Source: Chitinophaga sp. 180180018-3
GTDB taxonomy: Bacteria > Bacteroidota > Bacteroidia > Chitinophagales > Chitinophagaceae
Length of the DNA stretch: 64,000 nt
Direction: 5' to 3'
Assembly (NCBI RefSeq): GCF_037893185.1
Contig: NZ_CP140772.1
Coordinates: forward strand, 186,001 to 250,000
This document shows positions 1-9,135 of this stretch, piece by piece (position 1 is the first letter of the stretch; every line of letters starts with the position of its first letter). A program made the position numbers and the translations under genes. The notes under the pieces were generated by a model. That model saw nothing but the letters and a program-made list of their open reading frames with translations. It did not search any database and had not been told where the DNA came from.

Positions 1-142
1 TCAGCGTCGCCCAGTTAAAATTACGTTAAAGTGATGGTCGATTGCTGGAATTCAGTATGGATGCAGTATTCCGCCCAGAATTTTGTATCATAGTTGCTAT
101 AGCAAGAATATTTTTTAACATTATTTAATATTTCCCTAACCT

Positions 143-150
143 TATCTTTG
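143..150 (+). promoter_or_regulatory. -7 element upstream of the sensor kinase
   Basis: TATCTTTG matches the Bacteroidota -7 consensus TAnnTTTG and lies 29 bases before the kinase start. No TTTG is present at the expected -33 distance, so only half of the promoter is supported. The rest of bases 1-179 is AT-rich and holds nothing else I recognise. Confidence 0.45.
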
Positions 151-179
151 AAAGAACTAAAGTCTGACAAAAAATTTGC

Positions 180-1547
180 ATGATACCACTCAAAAAGATC
201 TTCCCCGTAATTGTAATACTGATCACACTCTCCCTCTTCGGAATCATCTATATACAGGTAAGCTGGATCCGCAGCGCCATGCTTATCAAACAGGATCAGC
301 AGTTTCAACGGGCCGTCAACATGACAACGGATGTCTATAATGAGATCATAGCCCGTACTCAGGCTGGTGTTGTGTTTCGGCTGGATAATCCCGTGAACAA
401 AGGTCTGCCCTTCGATATTAACACTAAAATAAGCCCGTCGCCTAGCGATATCCTTAATGTAAATGAATTGAGGCGTTATATCCTGAACAGTATGAGGAAA
501 AACCGCCTCGATACGTCCAACTTTGAGTTCGCTATCGTTCGCAATATTCCCGATGCTCCTAACCTTGCTGCGATCAGGCTGCAGTCGGCCGGATTTGAAA
601 AGCTGTTCCATATCAACAGCATCGACAGCGCCCGGGCACAGGAGAAATATAAAGTACAGGTAATCCCGCTGGCATCACCATCAGACCCCTATAACCCGAG
701 AACAGAAAGCCTGTATATCATCATGGCAACAGACGATACCGTGGCCAGGCAGCTGGGAATCATGATCACCGGTGGGGTACTCTTTACCATGATCATTATC
801 ACCGCCTTTGCCCTGACCATCCGAACGATGCTGAACCAGAAAAAGCTCTCGGAAATCAAGTCAGACTTCATCAACAACATGACGCACGAGCTGAAAACGC
901 CGCTGGCAACTATTTCACTCGCAATAGACGCTATCCGGAACGAAAAGGTAATGTCGAAACCGGAAAAGATCCAGTATTTCTCCGGTATCATCAAGGAAGA
1001 GAATAAACGCATGAATAAACAGGTGGAGAGCATTCTGCAATCAGCTCTCCTGGAAAAAGACGAGATCGGGCTTAAACTGCAGGCAACGGATGTACACCAG
1101 GTCATTCAGAATACGGCCGACAATCTGCAACTGCAGCTCGCTGCCAAAAATGGCGTGGTGGACCTGGAACTGGATGCTATTAATCCGATCATCATGGCCG
1201 ATGATGTACATTTCTCCAATGTGGTCTTCAACCTGATAGATAATGCCATCAAGTATTCCAACGATAACCTGGAGGTCAGGATTCAAACCTATAACACCCG
1301 CAAAAGCCTGTTCATCATTATATCAGACAATGGTATTGGGATGAGCCGCGATACTATTTCACGTATCTTTGAAAAATTCTATCGCGCACATACCGGGAAT
1401 GTCCACAATGTAAAGGGCTTCGGCCTGGGACTTACCTATGTAAAGGCGATAGTGGATGCTCATAAAGGAAAGATCAAAGTAGATAGTACACTGGGTAAAG
1501 GCAGCAAGTTTACGCTCGAATTTCCCCAGGAATTGGATAAAGTATAA
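180..1547 (+). CDS. Membrane-bound sensor histidine kinase
   Basis: This is an inner-membrane two-component sensor of 455 residues. A membrane helix (about residues 8-27) is followed by a periplasmic region (28-190) with no domain I recognise and a second helix (about 195-216). The HisKA segment follows directly, with H-box THELKTP placing the phospho-accepting histidine at His236; I see no obvious HAMP domain. The ATP-binding boxes come in order: N-box NLIDNAIKYS near 351, G1 DNGIGM near 383, and G2 GFGLGL near 413. No response regulator lies next to it inside the window. The next gene, 11 bases downstream, encodes a ThiF-like protein, so a partner regulator would have to lie upstream of base 1 or elsewhere, for example the lone regulator at 16552. 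The sensed signal is unknown. Confidence 0.93.
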   Translation: MIPLKKIFPVIVILITLSLFGIIYIQVSWIRSAMLIKQDQQFQRAVNMTTDVYNEIIARTQAGVVFRLDNPVNKGLPFDINTKISPSPSDILNVNELRRYILNSMRKNRLDTSNFEFAIVRNIPDAPNLAAIRLQSAGFEKLFHINSIDSARAQEKYKVQVIPLASPSDPYNPRTESLYIIMATDDTVARQLGIMITGGVLFTMIIITAFALTIRTMLNQKKLSEIKSDFINNMTHELKTPLATISLAIDAIRNEKVMSKPEKIQYFSGIIKEENKRMNKQVESILQSALLEKDEIGLKLQATDVHQVIQNTADNLQLQLAAKNGVVDLELDAINPIIMADDVHFSNVVFNLIDNAIKYSNDNLEVRIQTYNTRKSLFIIISDNGIGMSRDTISRIFEKFYRAHTGNVHNVKGFGLGLTYVKAIVDAHKGKIKVDSTLGKGSKFTLEFPQELDKV

Positions 1548-1558
1548 AGGGCAGCTAT

Positions 1559-2371
1559 ATGATACTGAGTGAAAAAGAGATACAGCATTTTAAAAATCCG
1601 ATCGCTGTTCCCGGACTGGGACTGGACATGCAGGAGAAACTGAAGGAATCCCGCGTGCTGGTGGTGGGTGCAGGTGGACTGGGAAGCCCGGTGATTCAAT
1701 ATCTCAGTGCAAGCGGAGTAGGCGTACTGGGAATTGCTGATTATGGCGTGATCAACGACGAAGATATGCACCGGCAGCCGGTTTACCAGATGCAGGATAT
1801 CCGTAAACATAAGGCGAAAATGGCCGCCAGCAGGCTGTGGGCAGTGAATCCCTACACGAAGCACTATCCCATCCTGATGCAGGTAAAGCCTGAAACCATC
1901 GCTATGATGCTGGTGGGATTTGATATGGTCATCGACTGTTCGCAGCATCCCCCCACTCACCTGGTTATTAACGATGCCTGCCTGGTACATAATAAACCTT
2001 ACATCACCGGAGAAGTGCATAACTGGCTGGGCTGGTTCGGTGGCTTCAATATGCCGCAACCGGATGGCTCTTATACAGCTTCTTACCGTTGCGCTTTACC
2101 GCTCACGGAAGAATACCGCAATTTCGACGCAGGCGCCATCGGTGCTACCCACGGTATCCTGGGCATGCATATGATGGGTGAGGCATTGAAATATCTGATT
2201 GGCGTTCCGGCCGGGATCGCCGGAAAACTGTATGGTATCGATTTTCTGCACAACAATACGCAGGTGCATGAACTGCAGCCGGATACTGCGGCTATTGAAG
2301 CCGTGCGTGCTGCGGGCATACTGACCGCCGAAGCATATGGACTGGAAATAGTGCCGGACGTGGAGGATTAG
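1559..2371 (+). CDS. ThiF/MoeB-family E1-like adenylyltransferase
   Basis: The 270-residue protein has the fold of E1-like enzymes that adenylate the C-terminus of a ubiquitin-like sulfur carrier (ThiS, MoaD). The nucleotide loop GAGGLG is at 37-42, the arginine region reads MHRQPVY near 70-76, and an acidic residue sits in VIDCSQ (Asp126). SYRCALP places a cysteine at 178, where ThiF/MoeB proteins carry a catalytic or zinc cysteine. The paired CxxC zinc motifs of MoeB are absent; the only cysteines I see are 127, 141 and 178. No ThiS- or MoaD-like partner and no thiamine or molybdopterin genes are nearby, so the substrate cannot be named. It probably shares a transcript with the upstream kinase. 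Its stop overlaps the opposing LD-carboxypeptidase gene by four bases. Confidence 0.85.
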   Translation: MILSEKEIQHFKNPIAVPGLGLDMQEKLKESRVLVVGAGGLGSPVIQYLSASGVGVLGIADYGVINDEDMHRQPVYQMQDIRKHKAKMAASRLWAVNPYTKHYPILMQVKPETIAMMLVGFDMVIDCSQHPPTHLVINDACLVHNKPYITGEVHNWLGWFGGFNMPQPDGSYTASYRCALPLTEEYRNFDAGAIGATHGILGMHMMGEALKYLIGVPAGIAGKLYGIDFLHNNTQVHELQPDTAAIEAVRAAGILTAEAYGLEIVPDVED

Positions 2372-3276
2372 GCATTCACCGCCAGCACCGTCTTGGAACC
2401 GATCTTCAGATCATGTTTCATTCCGAGTTTCAGGGAGTAGTTGGCATCCTGATGTCCGCTGGAGAAGCCGAAGCAAACAGGATAATCGTATTCCTGCACC
2501 AGGTTGCTGATAATTTCGTATTCGGTTTGTCCAAACGGGGTATCGGTATCTTTACCGTCTGTAAAAGCGCCTACTACCAATCCGGCGAGCTTATCGAGCC
2601 AGCCGGCCCTTTTCAGGTTATACATCATACGGTCTACATGATACCGGTATTCTCCGATATCTTCCAGCAGGAGTATTTTATCCCTGGTATTAATCTGCGA
2701 ACGGGTACCGGAAACATTTGCCAGCATCGAGAGGTTACCACCTACCAGTATTCCGGAGGTTTTACCTTCTTTGTTCAGCGGATGTGAGGGGGCGGAATAA
2801 CGGTAAGGTTTTCCTTTCAGCACGTTCGCCAGGCTTTCCACATATTCATTATCGATAGTGGTTGGTGTAATACCACTGCAGTTCATGGAGTGAATAGTGG
2901 CAATACCCAACTGTCGTTGCACATGCGCATGCAACGTGGTGATGTCGCTGTAGCCACAGAGCCATTTGGGGTGTTTACGAAAACGGGTGAAATCCAGCTT
3001 GTCGATGATACATACCATTCCGTAGCCGCCACGGCCGAAAACAATCGCTTTAATTTCAGGGTCGTCCAGCATATCCTGTAGTTCCTCCAGCCGGAGTTCA
3101 TCAGGGGCTGAAAAATTATGGAAACTGGTACCCACTGTAATGCCCATATGTACACGGTAACCCCAGGAGCTCAGCACGCCGCGGGCGTACTCCGCAGCCT
3201 GCAGATCCATTTTACTGCTGGAACAGGTAATTCCGATCAGATCACCTTTTTTCAAATATGGCGGAATTTTTACCAT
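2368..3276 (-). CDS. ldcA: LD-carboxypeptidase (peptidase S66)
   Basis: Serine peptidase of family S66, which removes the terminal D-alanine from tetrapeptide stems during peptidoglycan recycling, usually in the cytoplasm. The 302-residue length fits. The expected catalytic triad is visible: Ser110 in GYSDIT, Glu205 in LLLEDIGE, and His275 in SSGHQD. GRGGYG (81-86) is the usual family motif before the nucleophile. No signal peptide is seen. The start codon lies 132 bases from metG, which is divergent, so the two genes share a control region. The 3' end overlaps the convergent E1-like gene by four bases. Confidence 0.88.
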   Translation of the reverse strand: MVKIPPYLKKGDLIGITCSSSKMDLQAAEYARGVLSSWGYRVHMGITVGTSFHNFSAPDELRLEELQDMLDDPEIKAIVFGRGGYGMVCIIDKLDFTRFRKHPKWLCGYSDITTLHAHVQRQLGIATIHSMNCSGITPTTIDNEYVESLANVLKGKPYRYSAPSHPLNKEGKTSGILVGGNLSMLANVSGTRSQINTRDKILLLEDIGEYRYHVDRMMYNLKRAGWLDKLAGLVVGAFTDGKDTDTPFGQTEYEIISNLVQEYDYPVCFGFSSGHQDANYSLKLGMKHDLKIGSKTVLAVNA

Positions 3277-3297
3277 TGTACCTTTTGTTTACCTTTG
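3267..3297 (+). promoter_or_regulatory. Probable metG promoter
   Basis: TACCTTTG (3290-3297) fits TAnnTTTG, and TTTT stands exactly 19 bases upstream where TTTG is expected, a one-base deviation. It overlaps the start of the divergent ldcA gene and would give a leader of about 105 bases before metG. Confidence 0.45.
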
Positions 3298-3408
3298 CGG
3301 ATTAGTTAGCGTAAATTGTTTTATTCGCGGACTAAGGTGATAAATTGTTATGGTGATTCCAAAAACTATCGACGATTTAAATTTTATTTAAGCATTCTTT
3401 AAGAGAAT

Positions 3409-5550
3409 ATGGGAAAATTTAATAGATATTTAATAACTGCGGCATTACCCTATGCCAACGGCCCTGTGCACATAGGGCACCTGGCCGGTTGTTACCTGCC
3501 TGCAGATATTTATGTACGTTATCTGCGCGCTAAAAAGGCAGATGTAAAATTCGTATGCGGAACTGACGAACATGGGGTGCCTATCACTATCAAAGCCATG
3601 AAGGAAGGCGTGAGCCCGCAGGATGTGGTAGACAGATATCATAAGATCATTGGCGACAGTTTCGCTGCCATGGGTATTTCTTTCGATATATTTTCCCGTA
3701 CCAGTAACGAAATTCATCATAAAACATCCCAGGAATTTTTTCTGAAGATGTATAACGACGGGCTGTTCGAAGAGAAGGAATCGGAACAGTATTACGACCC
3801 GGAGAAGAATATTTTCCTGGCCGACAGATATATCATGGGTACCTGCCCCAAATGTGGTAACGACAAGGCTTACGGCGATCAGTGCGAGCGCTGTGGAAGC
3901 TCGCTCAGCCCTGATGACCTGATCAACCCGCATTCTACCCTCAGTAATGCAGTACCGGTGAAGAAGAAAACCAAACACTGGTACATGCCGCTGCAGAATT
4001 ATGAACCGTGGCTGAAACAGTGGGTACTGGAAGAACATAAAGAGTGGAAAAATAACGTATACGGACAATGCAAAAGCTGGCTGGAAAGCGGATTGCAAAG
4101 TCGTGCTATGACCCGCGACAGCAGCTGGGGCGTTAAAGTGCCGTTGCCCGATGCAGAGGGAAAAGTGCTGTACGTTTGGTTCGATGCGCCTATTGGCTAC
4201 ATTTCCGCCACTAAGGAACTGACAGAAAACTGGGCTGACTACTGGTGTAAAGACGATACCAAACTGGTACACTTCATCGGTAAAGACAATATCGTTTTCC
4301 ACTGTATCATTTTCCCGGCTATGATGAAAGCTCACGGGGGCTTTGTACTACCGGACAATGTACCTGCGAACGAATTCCTGAACCTGGAAGGGGAGAAAAT
4401 TTCTACTTCCCGTAACTGGGCTGTATGGGTGAACGATTATATTCAGGATTTCCCGGATCAGCAGGATGTATTGCGTTATGTACTTTGTGCTACCGCGCCG
4501 GAAACAAAAGATAACGACTTCAGCTGGAAAGATTTCCAGGAGCGCAATAACAGCGAACTGGTAGCCGTTTTCGGCAACTTCATCAATCGTGCAATGGTAT
4601 TGATGCACAAACTCTGCGGAGGAAAAGTGCCTCGTTTGCATGAAGAATTCAAGAGTGAAGACGATCGGGCAATGCTGGCAGAATTCATTCCGGCAAAAGA
4701 AAAGATTGAAACCAGCCTGGAAAATTACCGTTTCCGGGAAGCACTCGCGGAAGTGATAGAGTTTGCCCGAAAAGGTAATGGCTACCTGCAGAAATGCGAG
4801 CCCTGGATACTGGTAAGCATACTTGAGAAGTTGAATGCCGGAGAACAGCATCCGAAATATCCTGATTACACCGAAAAGGATATCCCGGCGTTGCAGGCAC
4901 GTATCGACAACTGTCTGCATATTTGTTTGCAGATGGCGGCTAACCTGGCGATCTTCTCTCATCCGTTCCTGCCTTATACCGCCCGTAAGATCTGTCATCA
5001 GCTGAAAGTGGTAGACCGTATGCTGGAATGGGAAAATGCCGGTAGCGAGAAGTTATTGAACGTGGGCTATTCGCTGCGTGCACCTGAACTGCTCTTCAAG
5101 AAAGTGGAAGACGCACAGGTACAGGCAGAAGTGGAAAAACTGCATGCACGCCGCCGTGAAGCGGAAGCCGCTGCGGCCGCAGCAGCCGGAACCGTGGCTC
5201 CTGTTGTGGAAGCAGCTCCTGCCAAACCGGAAATACAATACGAAGATTTCGTGAAGCTGGATCTGCGCGTAGGCACCATCGTTAATGCTGAAAAAGTGGA
5301 AAAAGCAGACAAATTGCTCAAATTGCTCGTTGATATAGGTACAGAAAAACGTACTGTTGTTTCTGGTATTGCTATGCACTTCAAACCGGAAGATATTATC
5401 GGCAAACAGGTTACGCTTGTAGCAAATCTTGCTCCACGCAAGATGCGCGGTATCGAAAGCCAGGGCATGATCCTGATGGCGGAAGATAATGGCAAACTGG
5501 TGTTTGTAAATCCGAATGAAAACGTTGCATCGGGTAGTTCGGTAAGCTAG
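3409..5550 (+). CDS. metG: Methionyl-tRNA synthetase
   Basis: Class I aminoacyl-tRNA synthetase that charges tRNA-Met; 713 residues. The HIGH motif is at 21-24 and the KMSKS-type loop reads KISTS at 330-334. A zinc knuckle has cysteines at 146, 149, 159 and 162. After the anticodon-binding helices there is an alanine-rich linker (about 575-605), then a C-terminal OB-fold tRNA-binding domain beginning near YEDFVKLDLRVG, as in dimeric bacterial MetRS. It is a single-gene unit: the divergent ldcA lies upstream and a strong terminator follows. Only the linker composition is unusual. Confidence 0.98.
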   Translation: MGKFNRYLITAALPYANGPVHIGHLAGCYLPADIYVRYLRAKKADVKFVCGTDEHGVPITIKAMKEGVSPQDVVDRYHKIIGDSFAAMGISFDIFSRTSNEIHHKTSQEFFLKMYNDGLFEEKESEQYYDPEKNIFLADRYIMGTCPKCGNDKAYGDQCERCGSSLSPDDLINPHSTLSNAVPVKKKTKHWYMPLQNYEPWLKQWVLEEHKEWKNNVYGQCKSWLESGLQSRAMTRDSSWGVKVPLPDAEGKVLYVWFDAPIGYISATKELTENWADYWCKDDTKLVHFIGKDNIVFHCIIFPAMMKAHGGFVLPDNVPANEFLNLEGEKISTSRNWAVWVNDYIQDFPDQQDVLRYVLCATAPETKDNDFSWKDFQERNNSELVAVFGNFINRAMVLMHKLCGGKVPRLHEEFKSEDDRAMLAEFIPAKEKIETSLENYRFREALAEVIEFARKGNGYLQKCEPWILVSILEKLNAGEQHPKYPDYTEKDIPALQARIDNCLHICLQMAANLAIFSHPFLPYTARKICHQLKVVDRMLEWENAGSEKLLNVGYSLRAPELLFKKVEDAQVQAEVEKLHARRREAEAAAAAAAGTVAPVVEAAPAKPEIQYEDFVKLDLRVGTIVNAEKVEKADKLLKLLVDIGTEKRTVVSGIAMHFKPEDIIGKQVTLVANLAPRKMRGIESQGMILMAEDNGKLVFVNPNENVASGSSVS

Positions 5551-5577
5551 TAGTTCATATCAGCTGATAGCTGGCAG

Positions 5578-5622
5578 GAGAGAAGAGATGAATGCAGTAT
5601 TTCATTTCTTCTCTCTTTTTTA
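5578..5622 (+). terminator. Rho-independent terminator of metG
   Basis: A long A/G-rich arm (5578-5592) pairs with 5601-5615 with a single G-U pair, and a run of T follows immediately. It starts 28 bases after the metG stop. Confidence 0.85.
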
Positions 5623-5675
5623 TTCAAAAAACTATTACAGAAATCATCCCTCTGTTGCTGATCGAAATACAAAAA

Positions 5676-5744
5676 ATGCTAAATTCAATGATCAGTAAAC
5701 TTAAAACCGCTGTGTCCTTACTAAAAGCGCTGGTCAACAGCTAA
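5676..5744 (+). CDS. Possible 22-residue leader ORF before the beta-oxidation gene
   Basis: An ATG at 5676 opens a 22-codon frame with a TAA at 5742-5744, 12 bases before the next gene. The peptide (MLNSMISKLKTAVSLL then KALVNS) is basic and would form an amphipathic helix. It could be a translated leader, a tiny independent peptide or chance; nothing beyond its position and composition supports it. Confidence 0.2.
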   Translation: MLNSMISKLKTAVSLLKALVNS

Positions 5745-5756
5745 AAAGCTACTACT

Positions 5757-8156
5757 ATGCTTCATATTAACAAGGTTGCCGTTCTAGGCTCGGGTGTAAT
5801 GGGATCAAGAATTGCCTGCCACTTTGCAGGCATTGGAGTACAGGTGTTATTGCTGGATATCGCTCCAAAGGAATTAAATGATGCAGAAAAAAAGAAGAAC
5901 CTGACGCTGGATAGTCCCGTTGTGAAGAACCGGATTGTAAATGATGCGTTGCAGGCTGCCGTTAAATCAAATCCATCGCCGCTCTTTACCAAAGATGTGC
6001 TCAGGAATATAAAAACGGGCAATTTCACGGATGATATGAAGCGCCTGGCCGACATGGACTGGATCATCGAAGTAGTGGTGGAAAACCTTGATATAAAAAA
6101 ATCCGTATTTGATCAGGTGGAAAAATTCCGCAAACCGGGCACCCTGATCACTTCCAATACCTCCGGGATTCCTATTCACCTGATGACAGAAGGCCGTAGT
6201 GATGATTTTAAGAAGCATTTCTGCGGTACTCACTTCTTCAACCCTCCCCGCTATCTGCGTCTGCTGGAAATTATCCCTACTCCGCATACAGATCCGGCAG
6301 TGATCGATTTCCTGATGCACTACGGCGATTTGTATCTCGGTAAAACCACCGTATTATGTAAAGATACACCGGCATTTATAGCTAACAGGGTAGGCGTTTT
6401 CTCTATCATGGCCATTTTCCATATTATGCAGGAAATGGGGCTGGGCATCGATGAAATAGATGCGCTGACAGGCCCCGTTATCGGCAGGCCTAAATCCGCC
6501 ACCTTCCGCACTGCAGATGTAGTAGGTATAGACACGCTGGTGAAAGTAGCCAAAGGCGTGATGGACAACTGCCCCGAGGATGAAGCAATTACTATTTTTA
6601 AAATACCTCCCTTCCTGCAGAAAGTAGTGGAGAACAATTGGCTGGGCGACAAAACAGGACAGGGATTTTATAAGAAAACCAAGGGCGAGGGCGGTAGTAA
6701 AGAGATCCTTACGCTGGACCTGCAGACCATGGAGTATGGGCCAAAACAAAAAGCGAAGTTCGCCAGTATAGATGCCGCTAAGCCGGTGGAAGACCTGAAA
6801 CAGCGTATTAAAATGCTGACAGCAGCTTCCGATAAGGCCGGTGAATTCTATAAGCAATTCCATGCCTTCCTGTTTTCGTATGTTTCGCACCGCATACCTG
6901 AAATAGCAGACGACCTCTATAAAGTGGATGATGCCATGAAGGCCGGTTTCGGCTGGGAAATAGGTCCGTTCGAATCCTGGGATCTGCTGGGTACAGGCGA
7001 GTATGTAAGCCTGATCGAACAGAAAGGGCTGACAGTGGCACAATGGGTAAAAGATATGCTGGCAAAGGGTATCAGCAGTTTTTATAAAATCGAGAATGGG
7101 AAAAAGCTGTATTACGACGTGGCTACACAGGCTTACAAACCATTGCCTGGGGAAGGACAGTTCATTATTCTGGAAAACTTCTCCAAAAACGTGGTGTGGA
7201 AAAACAGTGCCTGTAGCCTGATCGATATTGGTGATGGAGTAGTTTGCTTTGACTGGAAAACCAAAATGAATACAATCGGTGGGGAAGTGCTCGACGGTTT
7301 GAATAAGGCGGTAGACCGCGCGGAGAAAGATTTCCGTGGCCTTGTGGTTGGTAATGAAGGAACTAATTTCTCTGCCGGCGCTAATGTAGGAATGATTTTC
7401 ATGCTGGCAGCAGAGCAGGAATATGATGAGCTGGATATGGCAGTACGCCTGTTCCAGCGCAGCACGATGCGACTGAGGTACTCATCTGTTCCCGTGGTAG
7501 TGGCGCCTCATGCGCTCACCCTGGGCGGCGGCTGCGAGATGTGTTTGCACGCCGATAAAGTGCAGGCAGCGGCTGAAACCTATATCGGACTGGTGGAATT
7601 GGGCGTAGGCCTGATCCCGGGCGGTGGCGGTACCAAGGAAATGACCCTGCGTGCCAGCCTGGAGTTTAAAGAGGGACGCATTGAAGAAGAGCCGCTGAAA
7701 GATTACTTCATGACGGTAGCTACCGCGAAAGTAGCTACTTCCGGTTTTGAAGGATTTGATATGGGGGTGCTGCGCAAAGGGCACGATGAAATCACCATGA
7801 ATAGCAGTCGCCTGATTGCCGACGCGAAACGCAGTGTGATAGCGCTGGCAGATGAAGGGTATACCCGTCCGGTTGAAAAAACAGCTATCAAAGTACTGGG
7901 TCGTGGTGCGTTGGGAGCGCTGTTGTCTGGCATTTACGCCATGAAGTTTGGTAACTATATTTCCGAACATGATCAGAAGGTGGCCAACAAGCTCGCCTAT
8001 GTGATGTGCGGAGGTGATCTTACTGAAACATCACTGGTGAGCGAGCAATACCTGCTTGACCTCGAAAGGGAAGCTTTCCTGAGCCTTTGTGGAGAAAGGA
8101 AAACCCTGGAACGCCTGCAAAGCGTGATTAAAACGGGCAAGCCTGTACGAAATTAA
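5757..8156 (+). CDS. 3-hydroxyacyl-CoA dehydrogenase / enoyl-CoA hydratase fusion
   Basis: Two-function beta-oxidation enzyme of 799 residues, of the type with the dehydrogenase first (FadN-like) rather than the FadB order. The N-terminal Rossmann domain starts with VAVLGSGVMGSRIA, and the NAD-dependent dehydrogenase motif GTHFFNPPRYLRLLEI is near 160-175. The C-terminal third is a crotonase domain: ALTLGGGCE forms the oxyanion hole, and VELGVGLIPGGGGTKE carries the usual catalytic glutamate region. No thiolase or acyl-CoA dehydrogenase, frequent neighbours of this enzyme, is adjacent; the next gene is an ABC exporter. It would hydrate enoyl-CoA and oxidise 3-hydroxyacyl-CoA in the cytoplasm. 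Confidence 0.93.
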   Translation: MLHINKVAVLGSGVMGSRIACHFAGIGVQVLLLDIAPKELNDAEKKKNLTLDSPVVKNRIVNDALQAAVKSNPSPLFTKDVLRNIKTGNFTDDMKRLADMDWIIEVVVENLDIKKSVFDQVEKFRKPGTLITSNTSGIPIHLMTEGRSDDFKKHFCGTHFFNPPRYLRLLEIIPTPHTDPAVIDFLMHYGDLYLGKTTVLCKDTPAFIANRVGVFSIMAIFHIMQEMGLGIDEIDALTGPVIGRPKSATFRTADVVGIDTLVKVAKGVMDNCPEDEAITIFKIPPFLQKVVENNWLGDKTGQGFYKKTKGEGGSKEILTLDLQTMEYGPKQKAKFASIDAAKPVEDLKQRIKMLTAASDKAGEFYKQFHAFLFSYVSHRIPEIADDLYKVDDAMKAGFGWEIGPFESWDLLGTGEYVSLIEQKGLTVAQWVKDMLAKGISSFYKIENGKKLYYDVATQAYKPLPGEGQFIILENFSKNVVWKNSACSLIDIGDGVVCFDWKTKMNTIGGEVLDGLNKAVDRAEKDFRGLVVGNEGTNFSAGANVGMIFMLAAEQEYDELDMAVRLFQRSTMRLRYSSVPVVVAPHALTLGGGCEMCLHADKVQAAAETYIGLVELGVGLIPGGGGTKEMTLRASLEFKEGRIEEEPLKDYFMTVATAKVATSGFEGFDMGVLRKGHDEITMNSSRLIADAKRSVIALADEGYTRPVEKTAIKVLGRGALGALLSGIYAMKFGNYISEHDQKVANKLAYVMCGGDLTETSLVSEQYLLDLEREAFLSLCGERKTLERLQSVIKTGKPVRN

Positions 8157-8235
8157 TAGAACTCATTTTTAAACGCTGGAAATGTAGTGAAGATTAGCCA
8201 TAAGATCATTCGCTGCATTTCCTTTTTTTTCGGTA

Positions 8236-9135
8236 GTGTCAGTCTTATCCTTACATAATATTTCCAAACGCTTCGGCGCCGTACAGGCCCTGGCGGATGT
8301 ATCTTTCGAGGTGCCTCCCGGAAGTGTATTCGGAATACTGGGGCCAAATGGTAGCGGAAAAACCACTTTGCTCGGCATTGTAACCGATGTGTTGAAAGCG
8401 GATACCGGCCACTTCACCCTGTTGGGGAAAACTCCTGATGGTGGGGTACGGCGCCAGATCGGCACGTTACTGGAAACACCAAATTTTTATCATTACCTCA
8501 GCGGATATAAGAATCTTGAAATTGCAGCTGCCATAAAAGAGCGGGGAAAAGAGGATATTCCCCGTGTACTGGAGTTGTGCGGGCTAACCCACCGACAGCA
8601 TGCGGCGTTCAAAACCTATTCCCTGGGCATGAAACAGCGGCTGGCGCTGGCATCGGTACTGTTGGGCAATCCTGATGTGCTGATCCTGGATGAGCCCACC
8701 AACGGCCTTGATCCTTCCGGGATTGCTGAAGTGCGTGAACTGGTACAACACCTGGCGCAAACGGGGAAAACCATACTGCTGGCCAGCCACCTGCTCGATG
8801 AAGTAGAGAAAGTATGCACACATGTGGCCATCCTGCGTTCCGGAAAACTGCTGGTATCAGGCGCGGTAAGTGAGGTAATCAGCCGGAATGATTATGTGGA
8901 AGCAGGAGCCGCCGATAATCAGCAGTTACTTGCTGTAATACAGCAGTACCCGGGTTGTACCGGTGCTGCCATTCAAGGCCCGGTGGTGAGAGCAATGTTT
9001 GCGGCTGCTCCCGATGCCGCTGCCATCAACAGTTTCTGTGCCCGGCAGGGCGTCTGGCTGCAACATCTGCAGGTACGGAAGAAAAGCCTTGAAACTGCAT
9101 TCCTGGAAATCACTAATATTCCCCCGGCTTCATGA
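8236..9135 (+). CDS. ABC-2 type exporter, ATP-binding subunit
   Basis: ATPase of an ABC exporter, 299 residues, starting with GTG. Walker A is GPNGSGKT (36-43, Lys42), the signature is YSLGMKQ (128-134), Walker B is VLILDEP with Glu153, and the switch histidine is His185 in LLASHLLDE. Sequence after about 220 is the extra C-terminal segment found in many exporters of this type. The stop overlaps the start of the permease gene by four bases (ATGA), so the two are translationally coupled. The substrate is unknown. Confidence 0.93.
   Translation: MSVLSLHNISKRFGAVQALADVSFEVPPGSVFGILGPNGSGKTTLLGIVTDVLKADTGHFTLLGKTPDGGVRRQIGTLLETPNFYHYLSGYKNLEIAAAIKERGKEDIPRVLELCGLTHRQHAAFKTYSLGMKQRLALASVLLGNPDVLILDEPTNGLDPSGIAEVRELVQHLAQTGKTILLASHLLDEVEKVCTHVAILRSGKLLVSGAVSEVISRNDYVEAGAADNQQLLAVIQQYPGCTGAAIQGPVVRAMFAAAPDAAAINSFCARQGVWLQHLQVRKKSLETAFLEITNIPPAS

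Noticed and set aside
21..611. A 196-codon minus-strand frame over the sensor kinase start
   Set aside because: Most of it is antisense to the kinase; only the short part beyond the kinase is kept as a weak observation.
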